From JAHJGG01 sp041658785 (GTDB lineage: Bacteria > Patescibacteriota > Patescibacteriia > Magasanikbacterales > UBA922), in the NCBI GenBank assembly GCA_041658785.1, contig JBAZZL010000004.1:1-59899 (forward strand): 59,899 nt of DNA. Direction: 5' to 3'. Under the pieces are notes generated by a model that had not been told where the DNA came from, searched no databases, and saw nothing but the letters and a program-made list of their open reading frames with translations. The position numbers and the translations under genes are program-made. The first letter of the stretch is position 1; every line of letters begins with the position of its first letter. Positions 40,709 through 48,196 of the stretch are shown here, piece after piece.

Positions 40709-41980
40709 ATGCGGATAAAATTTTGGGACAATAAAATACTCAATCTGGATTTGCCGGCGGAATTGTTCGGAAGCAATTTAATTGCCCTGCCGGCGCTGGT
40801 TGATCCGCATGTCCATTTTCGCATGCCTGGAGGAGAAAACAAAGAAGATTGGCAGACAGCGGCGCAGGCGGCGATTGCCGGCGGTGTTACCACGGTTTTT
40901 GACATGCCGAATAATACCCCCGCGATCGTTGACGAGAAGGCTTTGTTGGACAAAAAGAAATTGATTGACAGCCAATTGGCGGAGGCCGAGATACCTTTGC
41001 GTTATCATTTGTATTTTGGCGCTACGCCGGACAATTTGGACGAAATTGAGAAAGTAAAAAATCAGATTATCGGCATAAAATTATTCATGGGGTCCAGCAC
41101 TGGCGATCTGTTGGTTGATAAAAAAGAGGATCAGGAGAGAGTGTTTAAAAAAGCGGCGGAATTGAATTTACTCGTTGCGGTGCACGCGGAAGATGAAGAG
41201 TGTATACGGGAGAGTGTTGAAAGATCAAAAGGCTTGTCCCGAGTAGAACCGAGGGATCAGAAGATCAAAAGATCAGACGGTAAAATCGCACCCGCTAAAC
41301 TTCATTCTAAAATAAGATCAAGAGAGGCGGCGGTGAAAGCCGTTACTCAAGCGCTTGGATTGGCGAGAAAATATGCAACAAAATTGTATATTTTGCATGT
41401 CAGCGCCAAAGAGGAGCTTAATTTAATCCGGCAGGCAAAAAATGATGGCATTAACGTTTACGCCGAGGCCACGCCCCACCATCTCATTTTGAACGAAAAC
41501 GATTACGCGCGCCTCGGAACCAAAGCGCAGATGAATCCGCCGCTCCGGACCAAAGCCGATAATGACGCTTTGTGGCAGGCGATAAAAGATGGTACAATTG
41601 ACACCGTCGGCACGGACCACGCGCCGCATACTTTGGCGGAGAAAAATCTGCCTTACGGCCAGGCGCCGTCCGGCGTGCCGGGGATTGAAAATTATTTGGC
41701 AATACTCCTAAATGCGCATCATGAAGGAAAAATTACTTTGGAAAAAATTGTTGAGCTGACTCACGATAATCCGCAGAAAATTTTTGGACTTGAGGCAAAT
41801 GATGATTTGGTAATCGTTGATCTTGACAAAACTAGAGTAGTGAGAGATGGAGAGCAGAAAACGAAATGCAAGTGGTCGCCGTATGCGGGGATGATGCTAC
41901 GGGGGTGGGCGGTGGCGGTGGTTTTGCGGGGCAGGGTGTATGGCGGTAGCCCGACAACCCTATCCCTCCACCTCCGCTGA
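40709..41980 (+). CDS. pyrC: Dihydroorotase, with repeat-derived insert and C-terminus
   Basis: Cyclises carbamoyl aspartate. An amidohydrolase: LVDPHVHFRMPGGENKEDWQ (metal His pair), GGVTTVFDMPNNTPAI, IIGIKLFMGSSTG (the Lys likely carboxylated), VAVHAEDEE, YILHVSAKEEL, ATPHHLILNE and VGTDHAPHTLAEKN. The 41215-41285 segment (ERSKGLSRVEPRDQKIKRSDGK) is an in-frame insert with AGATCAAAAG repeats. The last 13 codons (YGGSPTTLSLHLR) are the start of MITE-like copy 3, which also supplies the stop codon; the preceding MLRGWAVAVVLRGRV tail is where the family would end with a conserved Gly-x-Val strand. Confidence 0.94.
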   Translation: MRIKFWDNKILNLDLPAELFGSNLIALPALVDPHVHFRMPGGENKEDWQTAAQAAIAGGVTTVFDMPNNTPAIVDEKALLDKKKLIDSQLAEAEIPLRYHLYFGATPDNLDEIEKVKNQIIGIKLFMGSSTGDLLVDKKEDQERVFKKAAELNLLVAVHAEDEECIRESVERSKGLSRVEPRDQKIKRSDGKIAPAKLHSKIRSREAAVKAVTQALGLARKYATKLYILHVSAKEELNLIRQAKNDGINVYAEATPHHLILNENDYARLGTKAQMNPPLRTKADNDALWQAIKDGTIDTVGTDHAPHTLAEKNLPYGQAPSGVPGIENYLAILLNAHHEGKITLEKIVELTHDNPQKIFGLEANDDLVIVDLDKTRVVRDGEQKTKCKWSPYAGMMLRGWAVAVVLRGRVYGGSPTTLSLHLR

Positions 41981-42136
41981 CGCTGCGGCGGACAAGCAAC
42001 CCCTTTTTCTTCCCATACCCGATGGAGTAAGTAAAAAAGGAAAGGGGCATACGATTGAATTTAAGTTAAACTTTCTTAAAGGGTTCTCCTCCCCCCGTAA
42101 GGGGAGGAGACAGAGGTAGGGTTGTCCGGACTACCT
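41942..42136. mobile_element. MITE-like element, copy 3 (fused to the pyrC end)
   Basis: 195 bp with terminal repeats GGCGGTAGCCCGACAACCC and TAGGGTTGTCCGGACTACC. Same orientation and inner order as copy 2, with an extra CGCTGACGCTGCGGCGG segment. The left end lies inside the pyrC reading frame; the right end is 27 bp before the OTC-like start. Confidence 0.85.
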
Positions 42137-42163
42137 CTACCTTTTTCTTTTACTTCAACTATT

Positions 42164-43111
42164 ATGCGCCACCTAATCTCGCTCAAAGAACAATCCAAAG
42201 AAGACCTTCTCGCCATACTGGATTTGGCCAAAAAAATAAAAGCCAAAAGAAAGGCCGGCGAGCTGACGAACTATTTGCCAAACAAAACTTTGATAATGTT
42301 ATTTCAAAAAACATCTACCCGCACGCGATTGTCGTTTGAGGCGGGCATGACCGAATTGGGAGGACACGCGATTTTTTTGGACGCGAAGACGACGCAATTT
42401 TCGCTGACGGATTTTAAAGACGAAATTCAGGCGGTGATGCGCTACGGGCAGGCGCTGATGTTTCGCGCGAAAAAAGCGGCGGATGTGGAATTGGCGGCGG
42501 CGTTAAATAAAATACCAGTCATTGACGCGTGCAGTGAAAAATATCATCCGGCCCAGGCCTTGAGTGATTTGCTAACCATGTCGGAGCATTCGGGCGGGAT
42601 TGAAAAAATAAAAAAGATCGCCTGGCTGGGAATTGAAAATAATGTTTCCAATACTTTGATGCTCGCTTGCGCTAAGCTGGGAATCAAAGTAGCGATTGCC
42701 GCGGCCGAGGTTGACAGGGACAGCGTTGACGCGGATCTGAACCGGCAGGCGGAGGCGACCGGAAATGTTACGCGGACGCAAAATCTGGCCGAGGCGCTGT
42801 CCGGCGCCGATTATGTGCATACGGATACGTGGATGAATATGGAATTTTTTGATCAGGGAAAAGTGAGGCCGGAATTTCAACCGGAATATGAACGGCGCAA
42901 GAAAACGTTTATGCCGTTTCAGTTGAACGCGGCGATAATCAATCAACACTGCCCGCAAGCGAAAATAATGCACTGCATGCCCTGCCATGTCGGCTATGAA
43001 ATTTCCCGCGACGCGATTGATCACCCCAATTCAATTATTTTTGATCAGGCGGAGAATAGGATGCATGGGCAGAAGGGGATTATTATGTGGTTGTTGGAAA
43101 AAGGAGTGTGA
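42164..43111 (+). CDS. Ornithine carbamoyltransferase-like enzyme, altered substrate loop
   Basis: 315 residues from MRHLISLKEQSKEDL (42164; the frame is open upstream into the MITE). A carbamoyltransferase: LFQKTSTRTRLSFEAGMTELGGHAIFL (STRTR 51-55), KYHPAQALSDLLTM (128-131), and the OTC-type MHCMPCHVGYEI with Cys271. The ornithine-binding loop that reads DxWxSMG in true OTCs is DTWMNMEFF here (221-229), so ornithine specificity is doubtful. The position in a pyrimidine cluster next to carAB gives it carbamoyl phosphate. Alternatives: another amino-acid carbamoyltransferase (putrescine, succinyl- or acetyl-ornithine, or a YgeW-like type). I leave the symbol open. Confidence 0.85.
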   Translation: MRHLISLKEQSKEDLLAILDLAKKIKAKRKAGELTNYLPNKTLIMLFQKTSTRTRLSFEAGMTELGGHAIFLDAKTTQFSLTDFKDEIQAVMRYGQALMFRAKKAADVELAAALNKIPVIDACSEKYHPAQALSDLLTMSEHSGGIEKIKKIAWLGIENNVSNTLMLACAKLGIKVAIAAAEVDRDSVDADLNRQAEATGNVTRTQNLAEALSGADYVHTDTWMNMEFFDQGKVRPEFQPEYERRKKTFMPFQLNAAIINQHCPQAKIMHCMPCHVGYEISRDAIDHPNSIIFDQAENRMHGQKGIIMWLLEKGV

Positions 43112-43136
43112 TGCGAGTTAGCATTTTACGTTTTTA

Positions 43137-43268
43137 AACAAGGTAGATCCAAGTTTAATTCACCTAATTTCCAATTCACCTAATTCACCTAATAAAATGT
43201 CCAATTTCTAATTTTTTAATTTGACATTTTATTAGGTGAATTAGACAATTAGGTGAATTAGGTGAATT
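43137..43268. repeat. AATTCACCTAATT-family inverted repeat
   Basis: Arms of about 46 bp (AATTCACCTAATTTCCAATT... and its near-complement ending GTGAATT), same family as 31440-31611. The right arm ends 12 bp before the pyrD ATG and creates an in-frame GTG upstream. Confidence 0.9.
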
Positions 43269-43279
43269 TTAAAAGACCT

Positions 43280-44191
43280 ATGCTCCAAACAAACTTTCTC
43301 AAAATCAAATTCCCCAATCCGCTCGTCCTCGCCTCCGGCATTCTTGGCGTTACCGCGGCCAGTATGGCGCGGGCGGTAAGAAACGGTTGCGGCGGAGTTA
43401 CGGTTAAATCGCTTTCCAAAGAACCGCGCGCCGGGCATCCCAATCCGACGATGTCGGGAAAGAAAGATTATTTTATCAACGCGGTGGGGCTGTCAAACCC
43501 GGGCGTGGCCAAGGGAGTGGAAGAACTGAAAAAATTTAAAACCATGACAAACGCGCCGCTCATTGGCAGTATTTTTGCCGGCACGACCGACGAGTTTAGC
43601 GAGGTGGCGGAAAAAATTTGCGAGGCGCCGATTGATCTGCTGGAAGTTAATATTTCCTGCCCCAATGTGGGCGAGGAATTTGGCTCGCCTTTTGCTTATT
43701 CTCCCGAAGCGGTGGCGGTAATTACCAAAAAAGTAAAAGCAAAATCAACTGTGCCGGTACTTATCAAACTGGCACCCGGAGTGTGGAACATTAGCGAAAT
43801 TGCCAAAGCCGCCGAATCAGCCGGCGCCGATGCCCTTACCGCCGGCAACACCATCGGCGGAATGGAAATCGTAGTCCGCGCCAGAAAAGCGCTTTTGCAC
43901 AACAAAGTTGGCGGCGTTTCCGGTCCGGCCTTGTTCCCGATCGCTCTCAAGTCCGTTTACGAAATTTATCAAGCCGTAAAAATCCCAATCATCGGCACCG
44001 GCGGAGTCACGACCGGCGAAGACGCGCTCGCGATGGTGATGGCCGGCGCGACGCTGGTCGGCGTCGGCTCGGCGGTCTATTATCGCGGCGAAAAGGCGTT
44101 CAAAAAAATTAGCGAGGAGATGGAGAGTATTATGAAGGAGGAGGGGATTAAGAATTTGGGGGAGGTGAGAGGGTGCGTAGTTGGCGACTGA
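43280..44191 (+). CDS. pyrD: Dihydroorotate dehydrogenase, class 1B catalytic subunit
   Basis: Oxidises dihydroorotate to orotate using FMN. The start at MLQTNFLKIKF (43280) is preferred to an in-frame GTG in the repeat. 303 residues: PLVLASGILGVTAASMARAV, GGVTVKSLSKEPRAGHPNPTM, NAVGLSNPGV, LLEVNISCPNVGEEFG (base Cys, class 1), VLIKLAP, NTIGGMEIV, GGVSGPALFPIALKSVYEI and PIIGTGGVTTGEDALAMVMAGATLVGVGSAVY. The partner PyrK is encoded downstream, which indicates the NAD-linked heterotetramer. Confidence 0.96.
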   Translation: MLQTNFLKIKFPNPLVLASGILGVTAASMARAVRNGCGGVTVKSLSKEPRAGHPNPTMSGKKDYFINAVGLSNPGVAKGVEELKKFKTMTNAPLIGSIFAGTTDEFSEVAEKICEAPIDLLEVNISCPNVGEEFGSPFAYSPEAVAVITKKVKAKSTVPVLIKLAPGVWNISEIAKAAESAGADALTAGNTIGGMEIVVRARKALLHNKVGGVSGPALFPIALKSVYEIYQAVKIPIIGTGGVTTGEDALAMVMAGATLVGVGSAVYYRGEKAFKKISEEMESIMKEEGIKNLGEVRGCVVGD

Positions 44192-44212
44192 AATAGTCAC
44201 GTTTGAGGAATT

Positions 44213-44420
44213 AAGTTGAACGCTGCTAAACCGAAAGGATGCCAGACCCACGCACCTCAACCCCCCGCCCCTTCTCCTTGAAGGAGAAGGGGAGACCGCC
44301 AGCGAGAGGTTTTAGTTCCCCTTCCCCTTTTAGGGGAAGGGGACAGGGGATGAGGTGCGCGGGCAGTACCATAGAAACGAACTATGGCTACCTCTATCAG
44401 GGAGTACAAACAGTTGATTA
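44213..44420. mobile_element. DUF559-linked palindromic element, copy 1
   Basis: Begins AAGTTGAACGCTGCTAAA, then a palindrome bounded by GCACCTCA...TGAGGTGC with inner CCCCTTCTCCTTG/GGAGAAGGGG hairpins, then CATAGAAACGAACTATGGCT, which runs into the DUF559 remnant. The other copy at 44606-44815 has the same order. Confidence 0.8.
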
Positions 44421-44598
44421 ACGCCCGGGCGCAAACGTTGCGTAAAAAACAAACACCGGCGGAAGCAAAACTTTGGCCATACCTGCGGGGCCGGAAATTC
44501 GTTTGACAGATATGGAGTACAGTGTCTTGAGATTCAAAAACAAAGAAGTAATGGAAAACATTGACGAAGTTTTGGAGAAAATAAAAAACCAAGGTTGA
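44384..44598 (+). pseudogene. DUF559 (Vsr-like) endonuclease remnant
   Basis: The N-terminal part (ATG 44384, MATSIREYKQLINARAQTLR, then KKQTPAEAKLWPYLRGRKF) matches the start of DUF559 endonuclease-domain proteins. After a stop, a second in-phase block (MEYSVLRFKNKEVMENIDEV, then LEKIKNQG) matches their C-terminal strand-helix. The middle catalytic part (about 55-60 residues) is deleted. Family knowledge: DUF559 proteins have a very-short-patch-repair-like nuclease fold and are typically about 120 residues. The remnant starts inside one palindromic element and ends just before a second copy. Confidence 0.8.
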
Positions 44599-44605
44599 TG
44601 CGTTT

Positions 44606-44815
44606 AAGTTGGACGTTGCTAAAACAAAAGGACGTCAGACCCACGCACCTCATCCCTAACCCTTCTCCTTGAAGGAGAAGGGAAGCGATTGACGAGTTTT
44701 TTCGTCTCCCCTTCTCCTCAAAGGAGAAGGGGCCGGGGGGATGAGGTGCGTTGGCGCCACCATACAAACGAATTACCAATGCCTCCCTCAGGCAGCACAA
44801 ACAGACAACACAAAC
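44606..44815. mobile_element. DUF559-linked palindromic element, copy 2
   Basis: Begins AAGTTGGACGTTGCTAAA, then the GCACCTCA...TGAGGTGC palindrome and CATACAAACGAATTACCAAT. It then contains the first ~30 bp of a DUF559 gene (ATGCCTCCCTCAGGCAGCAC aligns with copy 1 ATGGCTACCTCTATCAGGGA) before breaking off. So the endonuclease start is part of the repeated unit. Confidence 0.8.
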
Positions 44816-44827
44816 AATCTCTTTATT

Positions 44828-45661
44828 ATGCCAACCGACACCCCCAAAATGTTAAAAATCACGAAAATAACAACCGAAACCCTCCGCGTCAAGACCTTTT
44901 ATTTTAATTACCCGCTAAACAGCCGGCCAGGGCAGTTTGTGATGGTTTGGATTCCGGGCGTTGATCAAAAACCGTTTTCAATCGGTTATGACGACGGCAA
45001 AAAGTTTGGTTTAACCGTCTGCGCCGTGGGGAATTTTTCTAAAAAGTTTTCAACGATGAAAGTCGGCGAAAAAGTCGGCGTTTCCGGTCCGTACGGCACG
45101 AGCTTTTCTCTTAAATCCAATACGCATTACATCACCGTTGCCGGCGGCTACGGCGCCGCGCCGTTGGGTTATCTGGCCGAAGAAGCGTCAAAGTTAAAAA
45201 ATGTTAAAATAGATTTTTTGCTCGGCGCGAAGAGTTGTGATAGTATATTGTTTGAGAAAAGATTAAGTAAGTTAAAAAATACTACGGTGCATTGCGCTAC
45301 GAACGATGGGAGTAAGGGATATCGAGGATTTGTTACTGATTTTTTAAAACAACACATCAACACTCCAACACATCAACACCTAAACCCATCAACACTTAAA
45401 CACGTATTGGTGTGCGCTTGCGGCCCGGAACTGATGGAAAAAAAAGTCTTAGACATCTGCAACGAGCATAAAATAAATTGCGAAGTAAGTATTGAACGAT
45501 ACATGAAATGCGGCCTCGGCGTCTGCGGCCAGTGCGCGGTGGATGACCTTGGTATTTGCATGTGTACGCATGGGCCGGTGGTGAGTCGCGAATTGGCGAA
45601 TAAGATTAAGGAGTTTGGGGTTTATCATCGGGATAAGAGTGGAGCTAAACATAATTTTTGA
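44828..45661 (+). CDS. pyrK: Dihydroorotate dehydrogenase electron-transfer subunit
   Basis: Carries FAD and [2Fe-2S] and passes electrons from PyrD to NAD+. The start at 44828 (MPTDTPKMLKITKITTETLR) avoids the upstream repeat; MLKITKI at 44849 is also possible. Motifs: PGQFVMVWIPGVDQKPFSIGY (FAD), VGVSGPYGTSFSL, YITVAGGYGAAPLGYLAEEA (NAD) and the cluster Cys set CGLGVCGQCAVDDLGICMC. The segment 45345-45405 (HINTPTHQHLNPSTLKH) is repeat-derived (CAACACATCAACACTCCAAC) and sits in a surface loop before the VLVCACGPELM strand. Confidence 0.94.
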   Translation: MPTDTPKMLKITKITTETLRVKTFYFNYPLNSRPGQFVMVWIPGVDQKPFSIGYDDGKKFGLTVCAVGNFSKKFSTMKVGEKVGVSGPYGTSFSLKSNTHYITVAGGYGAAPLGYLAEEASKLKNVKIDFLLGAKSCDSILFEKRLSKLKNTTVHCATNDGSKGYRGFVTDFLKQHINTPTHQHLNPSTLKHVLVCACGPELMEKKVLDICNEHKINCEVSIERYMKCGLGVCGQCAVDDLGICMCTHGPVVSRELANKIKEFGVYHRDKSGAKHNF

Positions 45662-45745
45662 ACAAAATTAGACGAAATTAAACAAAATTAAACAAAATTG
45701 GACAGAATTAATTTTGTATAATTTTTTGTAATTTTGTTTAATTTA
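45661..45745. repeat. AAACAAAATTA-family repeat
   Basis: Direct copies of AAACAAAATTA and an inverted half (AATTTTGT...TAATTTTG) between pyrK and pyrE. A related block is at 54610-54660. No gene. Confidence 0.8.
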
Positions 45746-45760
45746 TTTTCGCATGTTTCT

Positions 45761-46381
45761 ATGAATCACGTAATTGACATCCTCAAACGCGTCAGCGCCA
45801 TCCTCGCCAACGACCACTTCGTCGGCACCTCGGGCAGGCATTTTGATACTTATATCAATAAAGACGCCCTTTATCCGCACACGAAGGAGACGTCCGAAGT
45901 CGGCAAAATGTTTGCGGAAAAATATCAGGACTTGGAGATTGATGTTGTCGCGGCGCCGGCTTTGGGGGGAATCATTTTGTCCCAATGGACGGCGTATTAC
46001 TTGTCGGAATTAAAAGGAAAAGAAATTCTTGGAATTTACGCGGAAAAAAAAGACGGGGTCTTGCAATTTACCCGGGGCTATGGCGAGCATTTGAAAAATA
46101 AAAATGTCCTGGTGATTGAGGATTTGACCACGACCGGCGGGTCGCTGAAAAAAGTGATTGATTGCGTCAAGCAGGCCGGCGGCAACGTTGTCGCCGCGTC
46201 AGTGATGGTGAATCGCGATCCCCAATTAGTCAATGCGGAGACGCTCGGCGCGCCTTTTTTCCCGCTCGCGGAGCTGGTCATTGAATCGTATGAGGCGACG
46301 GATTGTCCGCTGTGCAAAAATAATGTGCCGGTGAATACTAAAATTGGACATGGAAAAAAGTTTGTTGAATCTAAAAGATGA
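45761..46381 (+). CDS. pyrE: Orotate phosphoribosyltransferase
   Basis: Adds PRPP to orotate to give OMP. The start at MNHVIDILKRV (45761) follows the repeat. 206 residues: VGTSGRHFDTYINKDALYPH, DVVAAPALGGIILSQWTAYYL, YAEKKDGVLQFTRGY and the PRPP motif VLVIEDLTTTGGSLKKVID. It is the longer, archaeal/eukaryotic-like variant, with a C-terminal NNVPVNTKIGHGKKF and a CPLC motif. Confidence 0.95.
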   Translation: MNHVIDILKRVSAILANDHFVGTSGRHFDTYINKDALYPHTKETSEVGKMFAEKYQDLEIDVVAAPALGGIILSQWTAYYLSELKGKEILGIYAEKKDGVLQFTRGYGEHLKNKNVLVIEDLTTTGGSLKKVIDCVKQAGGNVVAASVMVNRDPQLVNAETLGAPFFPLAELVIESYEATDCPLCKNNVPVNTKIGHGKKFVESKR

Positions 46382-46592
46382 TGCGGATTTACAGATTTAT
46401 GCGAATCTACAAAATTACAGATTTACCGTTATCTTGGTAAATCCTGGCAATCATGGAAATCTGTGTCCTATCTAACGATCGCTAGATAGCCCACAGATTG
46501 CCATGATTGTCCATGATTGTCCATGATTATTGAGCGATTATATTTTGTAACTCTGCCATATTCGCATTCATCCGCAAATCCGCATCATCCTT
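46380..46592. repeat. Intergenic element with GATGCGGATT terminal inverted repeats
   Basis: Left end GATGCGGATTTACAGATTTA, right end the complement of GATGCGGATTTGCGGATGAA; a central CTATCTA/TAGATAG palindrome and repeated CCATGATTGT. The right end lies 15 bp before pyrF. No gene. Confidence 0.75.
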
Positions 46593-46606
46593 AAAAAATA
46601 AATACT

Positions 46607-47416
46607 ATGCAGCAAAATCTTTCCTACACCCAACGCGCCAATCTGTGCATCAACCCCACCGCCATCAGACTGCTAAAACTAATGGACGAAAAACAGACCA
46701 ATCTATGCGCGGCGGCGGATGTGAGATCAAAAAAAGAATTGATTGATTTGGCCGAAGCAATTGGTCAGGAGATTTGCGTTTTAAAAACACACATTGATAT
46801 TGTGGATGATTTTGACATGGATTTGATCATTCAGCTGGAACGGTTGTCGGAAAAATACGAATTTTTGCTTTTTGAAGACAGAAAATTCGCGGACATCGGC
46901 AATACTGTCAAACACCAGTATCAAGACGGCGTTTATCACATTGCGGACTGGGCGCATATTGTGAACGCCCATACCGTTCCCGGACCAGGAGTAGTGGAAG
47001 GTTTAAAAGAGGTTGGCCTGCAAAAAGGACGCGGGCTTCTGCTCTTGGCCGAGATGAGTTCAAAAGGAAATTTGGCCAAGGGGGAATATACCCAAGCATC
47101 ATTGGAAATGGCTCAGATAAATAAGAACTTTGTTATTGGTTTTATCACAATGAGAAAATTGCTGGATGATCCGCGTTTTATCAATTTTACCCCAGGGGTT
47201 CAGTTGGCAAAAGGCGAGGATGATTTGGGCCAGCAGTACAATACTCCGAAAAAAGTGATTGGCAGCCAAGAAAGTGACATTATCATCGTCGGCCGAGGCA
47301 TCTATCAAGCTAGTGATCCTTTGGCAGAAGCAAAAAAATATAGAGAGGCTGGATGGCAAGCATATCAAGAAAGGCTCGCGGGGCAAGCCCCGCGGTATTC
47401 AGGCACAGGCGAATAA
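46607..47416 (+). CDS. pyrF: Orotidine-5'-phosphate decarboxylase
   Basis: The last step to UMP. 269 residues of the eukaryote-like (URA3-type) form: NLCAAADVRSKKELIDLAEAIG, VLKTHIDIVDDF, LLFEDRKFADIGNTVKHQY (catalytic D-x-K-x-x-D), AHIVNAHTVPGPGVVEGL, GFITMRKL, FTPGVQLAKGEDDLGQQYNTPKKVIGSQESDIIIVGRGIYQASDPLAEAKKYREAGWQAYQERL. The final residues (AGQAPRYSGTGE) come from a CGCGGGGC-AA-GCCCCGCG palindrome, so the C-terminus has been extended by a repeat. It is followed by a terminator that closes the cluster. Confidence 0.96.
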   Translation: MQQNLSYTQRANLCINPTAIRLLKLMDEKQTNLCAAADVRSKKELIDLAEAIGQEICVLKTHIDIVDDFDMDLIIQLERLSEKYEFLLFEDRKFADIGNTVKHQYQDGVYHIADWAHIVNAHTVPGPGVVEGLKEVGLQKGRGLLLLAEMSSKGNLAKGEYTQASLEMAQINKNFVIGFITMRKLLDDPRFINFTPGVQLAKGEDDLGQQYNTPKKVIGSQESDIIIVGRGIYQASDPLAEAKKYREAGWQAYQERLAGQAPRYSGTGE

Positions 47417-47428
47417 AACCGCCATGAA

Positions 47429-47452
47429 TAAAACCGCCATCAGGCGGTTTTG
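47429..47452. terminator. Bidirectional terminator closing the pyrimidine cluster
   Basis: AAAACCGCC-ATCA-GGCGGTTTT. A preceding half copy (AAAACCGCCAT at 47416) may offer an alternative stem. It also serves the converging 231-aa gene. Confidence 0.85.
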
Positions 47453-47490
47453 AAATCCATAAACCAGAACCACATCGGAAAATTCGCGAG

Positions 47491-48186
47491 TTAATGCGGC
47501 ATTTCATCTATAATTTTTTTGAAATCCTTAGAATCTGCAGAACTGATAACACCCTTGCGGCGGTCCTGTTCAACTTGAAGCTTCATCTTTTTTCGCACTT
47601 GCAAATTAATACCAGCGCCTCTCTTGGCTTTTTGCGCGTGAGGTTTTGTCAAAGTTTCAAAATATTCTCTGTCCTTCTTGCTAATATTCTTGTATGTAGC
47701 CGGCATGTCCTTAGTCATATTAAATAATTTTCTCTGCAATCCCAACCGGCCTTTTGTGCGAAAACCGCCGCCCAGCTTCATTTCTGGAATTTCATATTTT
47801 GACGGCTCCACCGCTTTGGCTGCTTCTTCGGCCGCTTTTCGATCTCTAATCATTTTGCGTATATATTGGTATCTCAAACGATCTCGCGCCTCATCCACAT
47901 ATTCGTTATCATTAATTGACCTTTTGTCCTGCCCATCATGGGCAATGGAAGTGGACGGAGCAGATTGCCATGGTGTTTCGCCAGCAGCTGCCGCAGTATC
48001 GCTCTTGCCGCCAGACTTGCTTTGTAATAATTGGCCTATGGAAACTTTTGCTTGTTCCCTATCTTTGCGTTGCTGAAGTTTGGTAATAGAAAGATCCTGC
48101 GCGTGCCGAATCGGCCCTTTGGGCAATGAAGGATTTTGCCGCTGTGTTGACAATACTGGCGGAAGATTTTGGGGCATACAATTCAA
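47491..48186 (-). CDS. Basic, helical protein of unknown function
   Basis: 231 residues, not recognised. The N-terminus is disordered and Gln/Pro-rich (MNCMPQNLPPVLSTQRQNPS), then low-complexity Ala/Gly, then a charged helical part (EARDRLRYQYIRKMIRDRKAAEEAAKAVEPSKYEIPEMKLGGGFRTKGRLGLQRKLF...) and a Lys-rich end. There is no membrane segment and no Cys pattern. Gln- and Lys-rich make-up suggests an RNA- or DNA-associated or ribosome-associated protein, but this is only a hint. The start lies next to the left inverted repeat of the miaA cassette. Confidence 0.7.
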   Translation of the reverse strand: MNCMPQNLPPVLSTQRQNPSLPKGPIRHAQDLSITKLQQRKDREQAKVSIGQLLQSKSGGKSDTAAAAGETPWQSAPSTSIAHDGQDKRSINDNEYVDEARDRLRYQYIRKMIRDRKAAEEAAKAVEPSKYEIPEMKLGGGFRTKGRLGLQRKLFNMTKDMPATYKNISKKDREYFETLTKPHAQKAKRGAGINLQVRKKMKLQVEQDRRKGVISSADSKDFKKIIDEMPH

Positions 48187-48196
48187 AATGATTTGT

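Noticed and set aside
44741..44827. An extended N-terminus for PyrK starting at 44741
   Set aside because: The extra 29 codons lie in the DUF559-linked repeat; family similarity begins at or after 44828.
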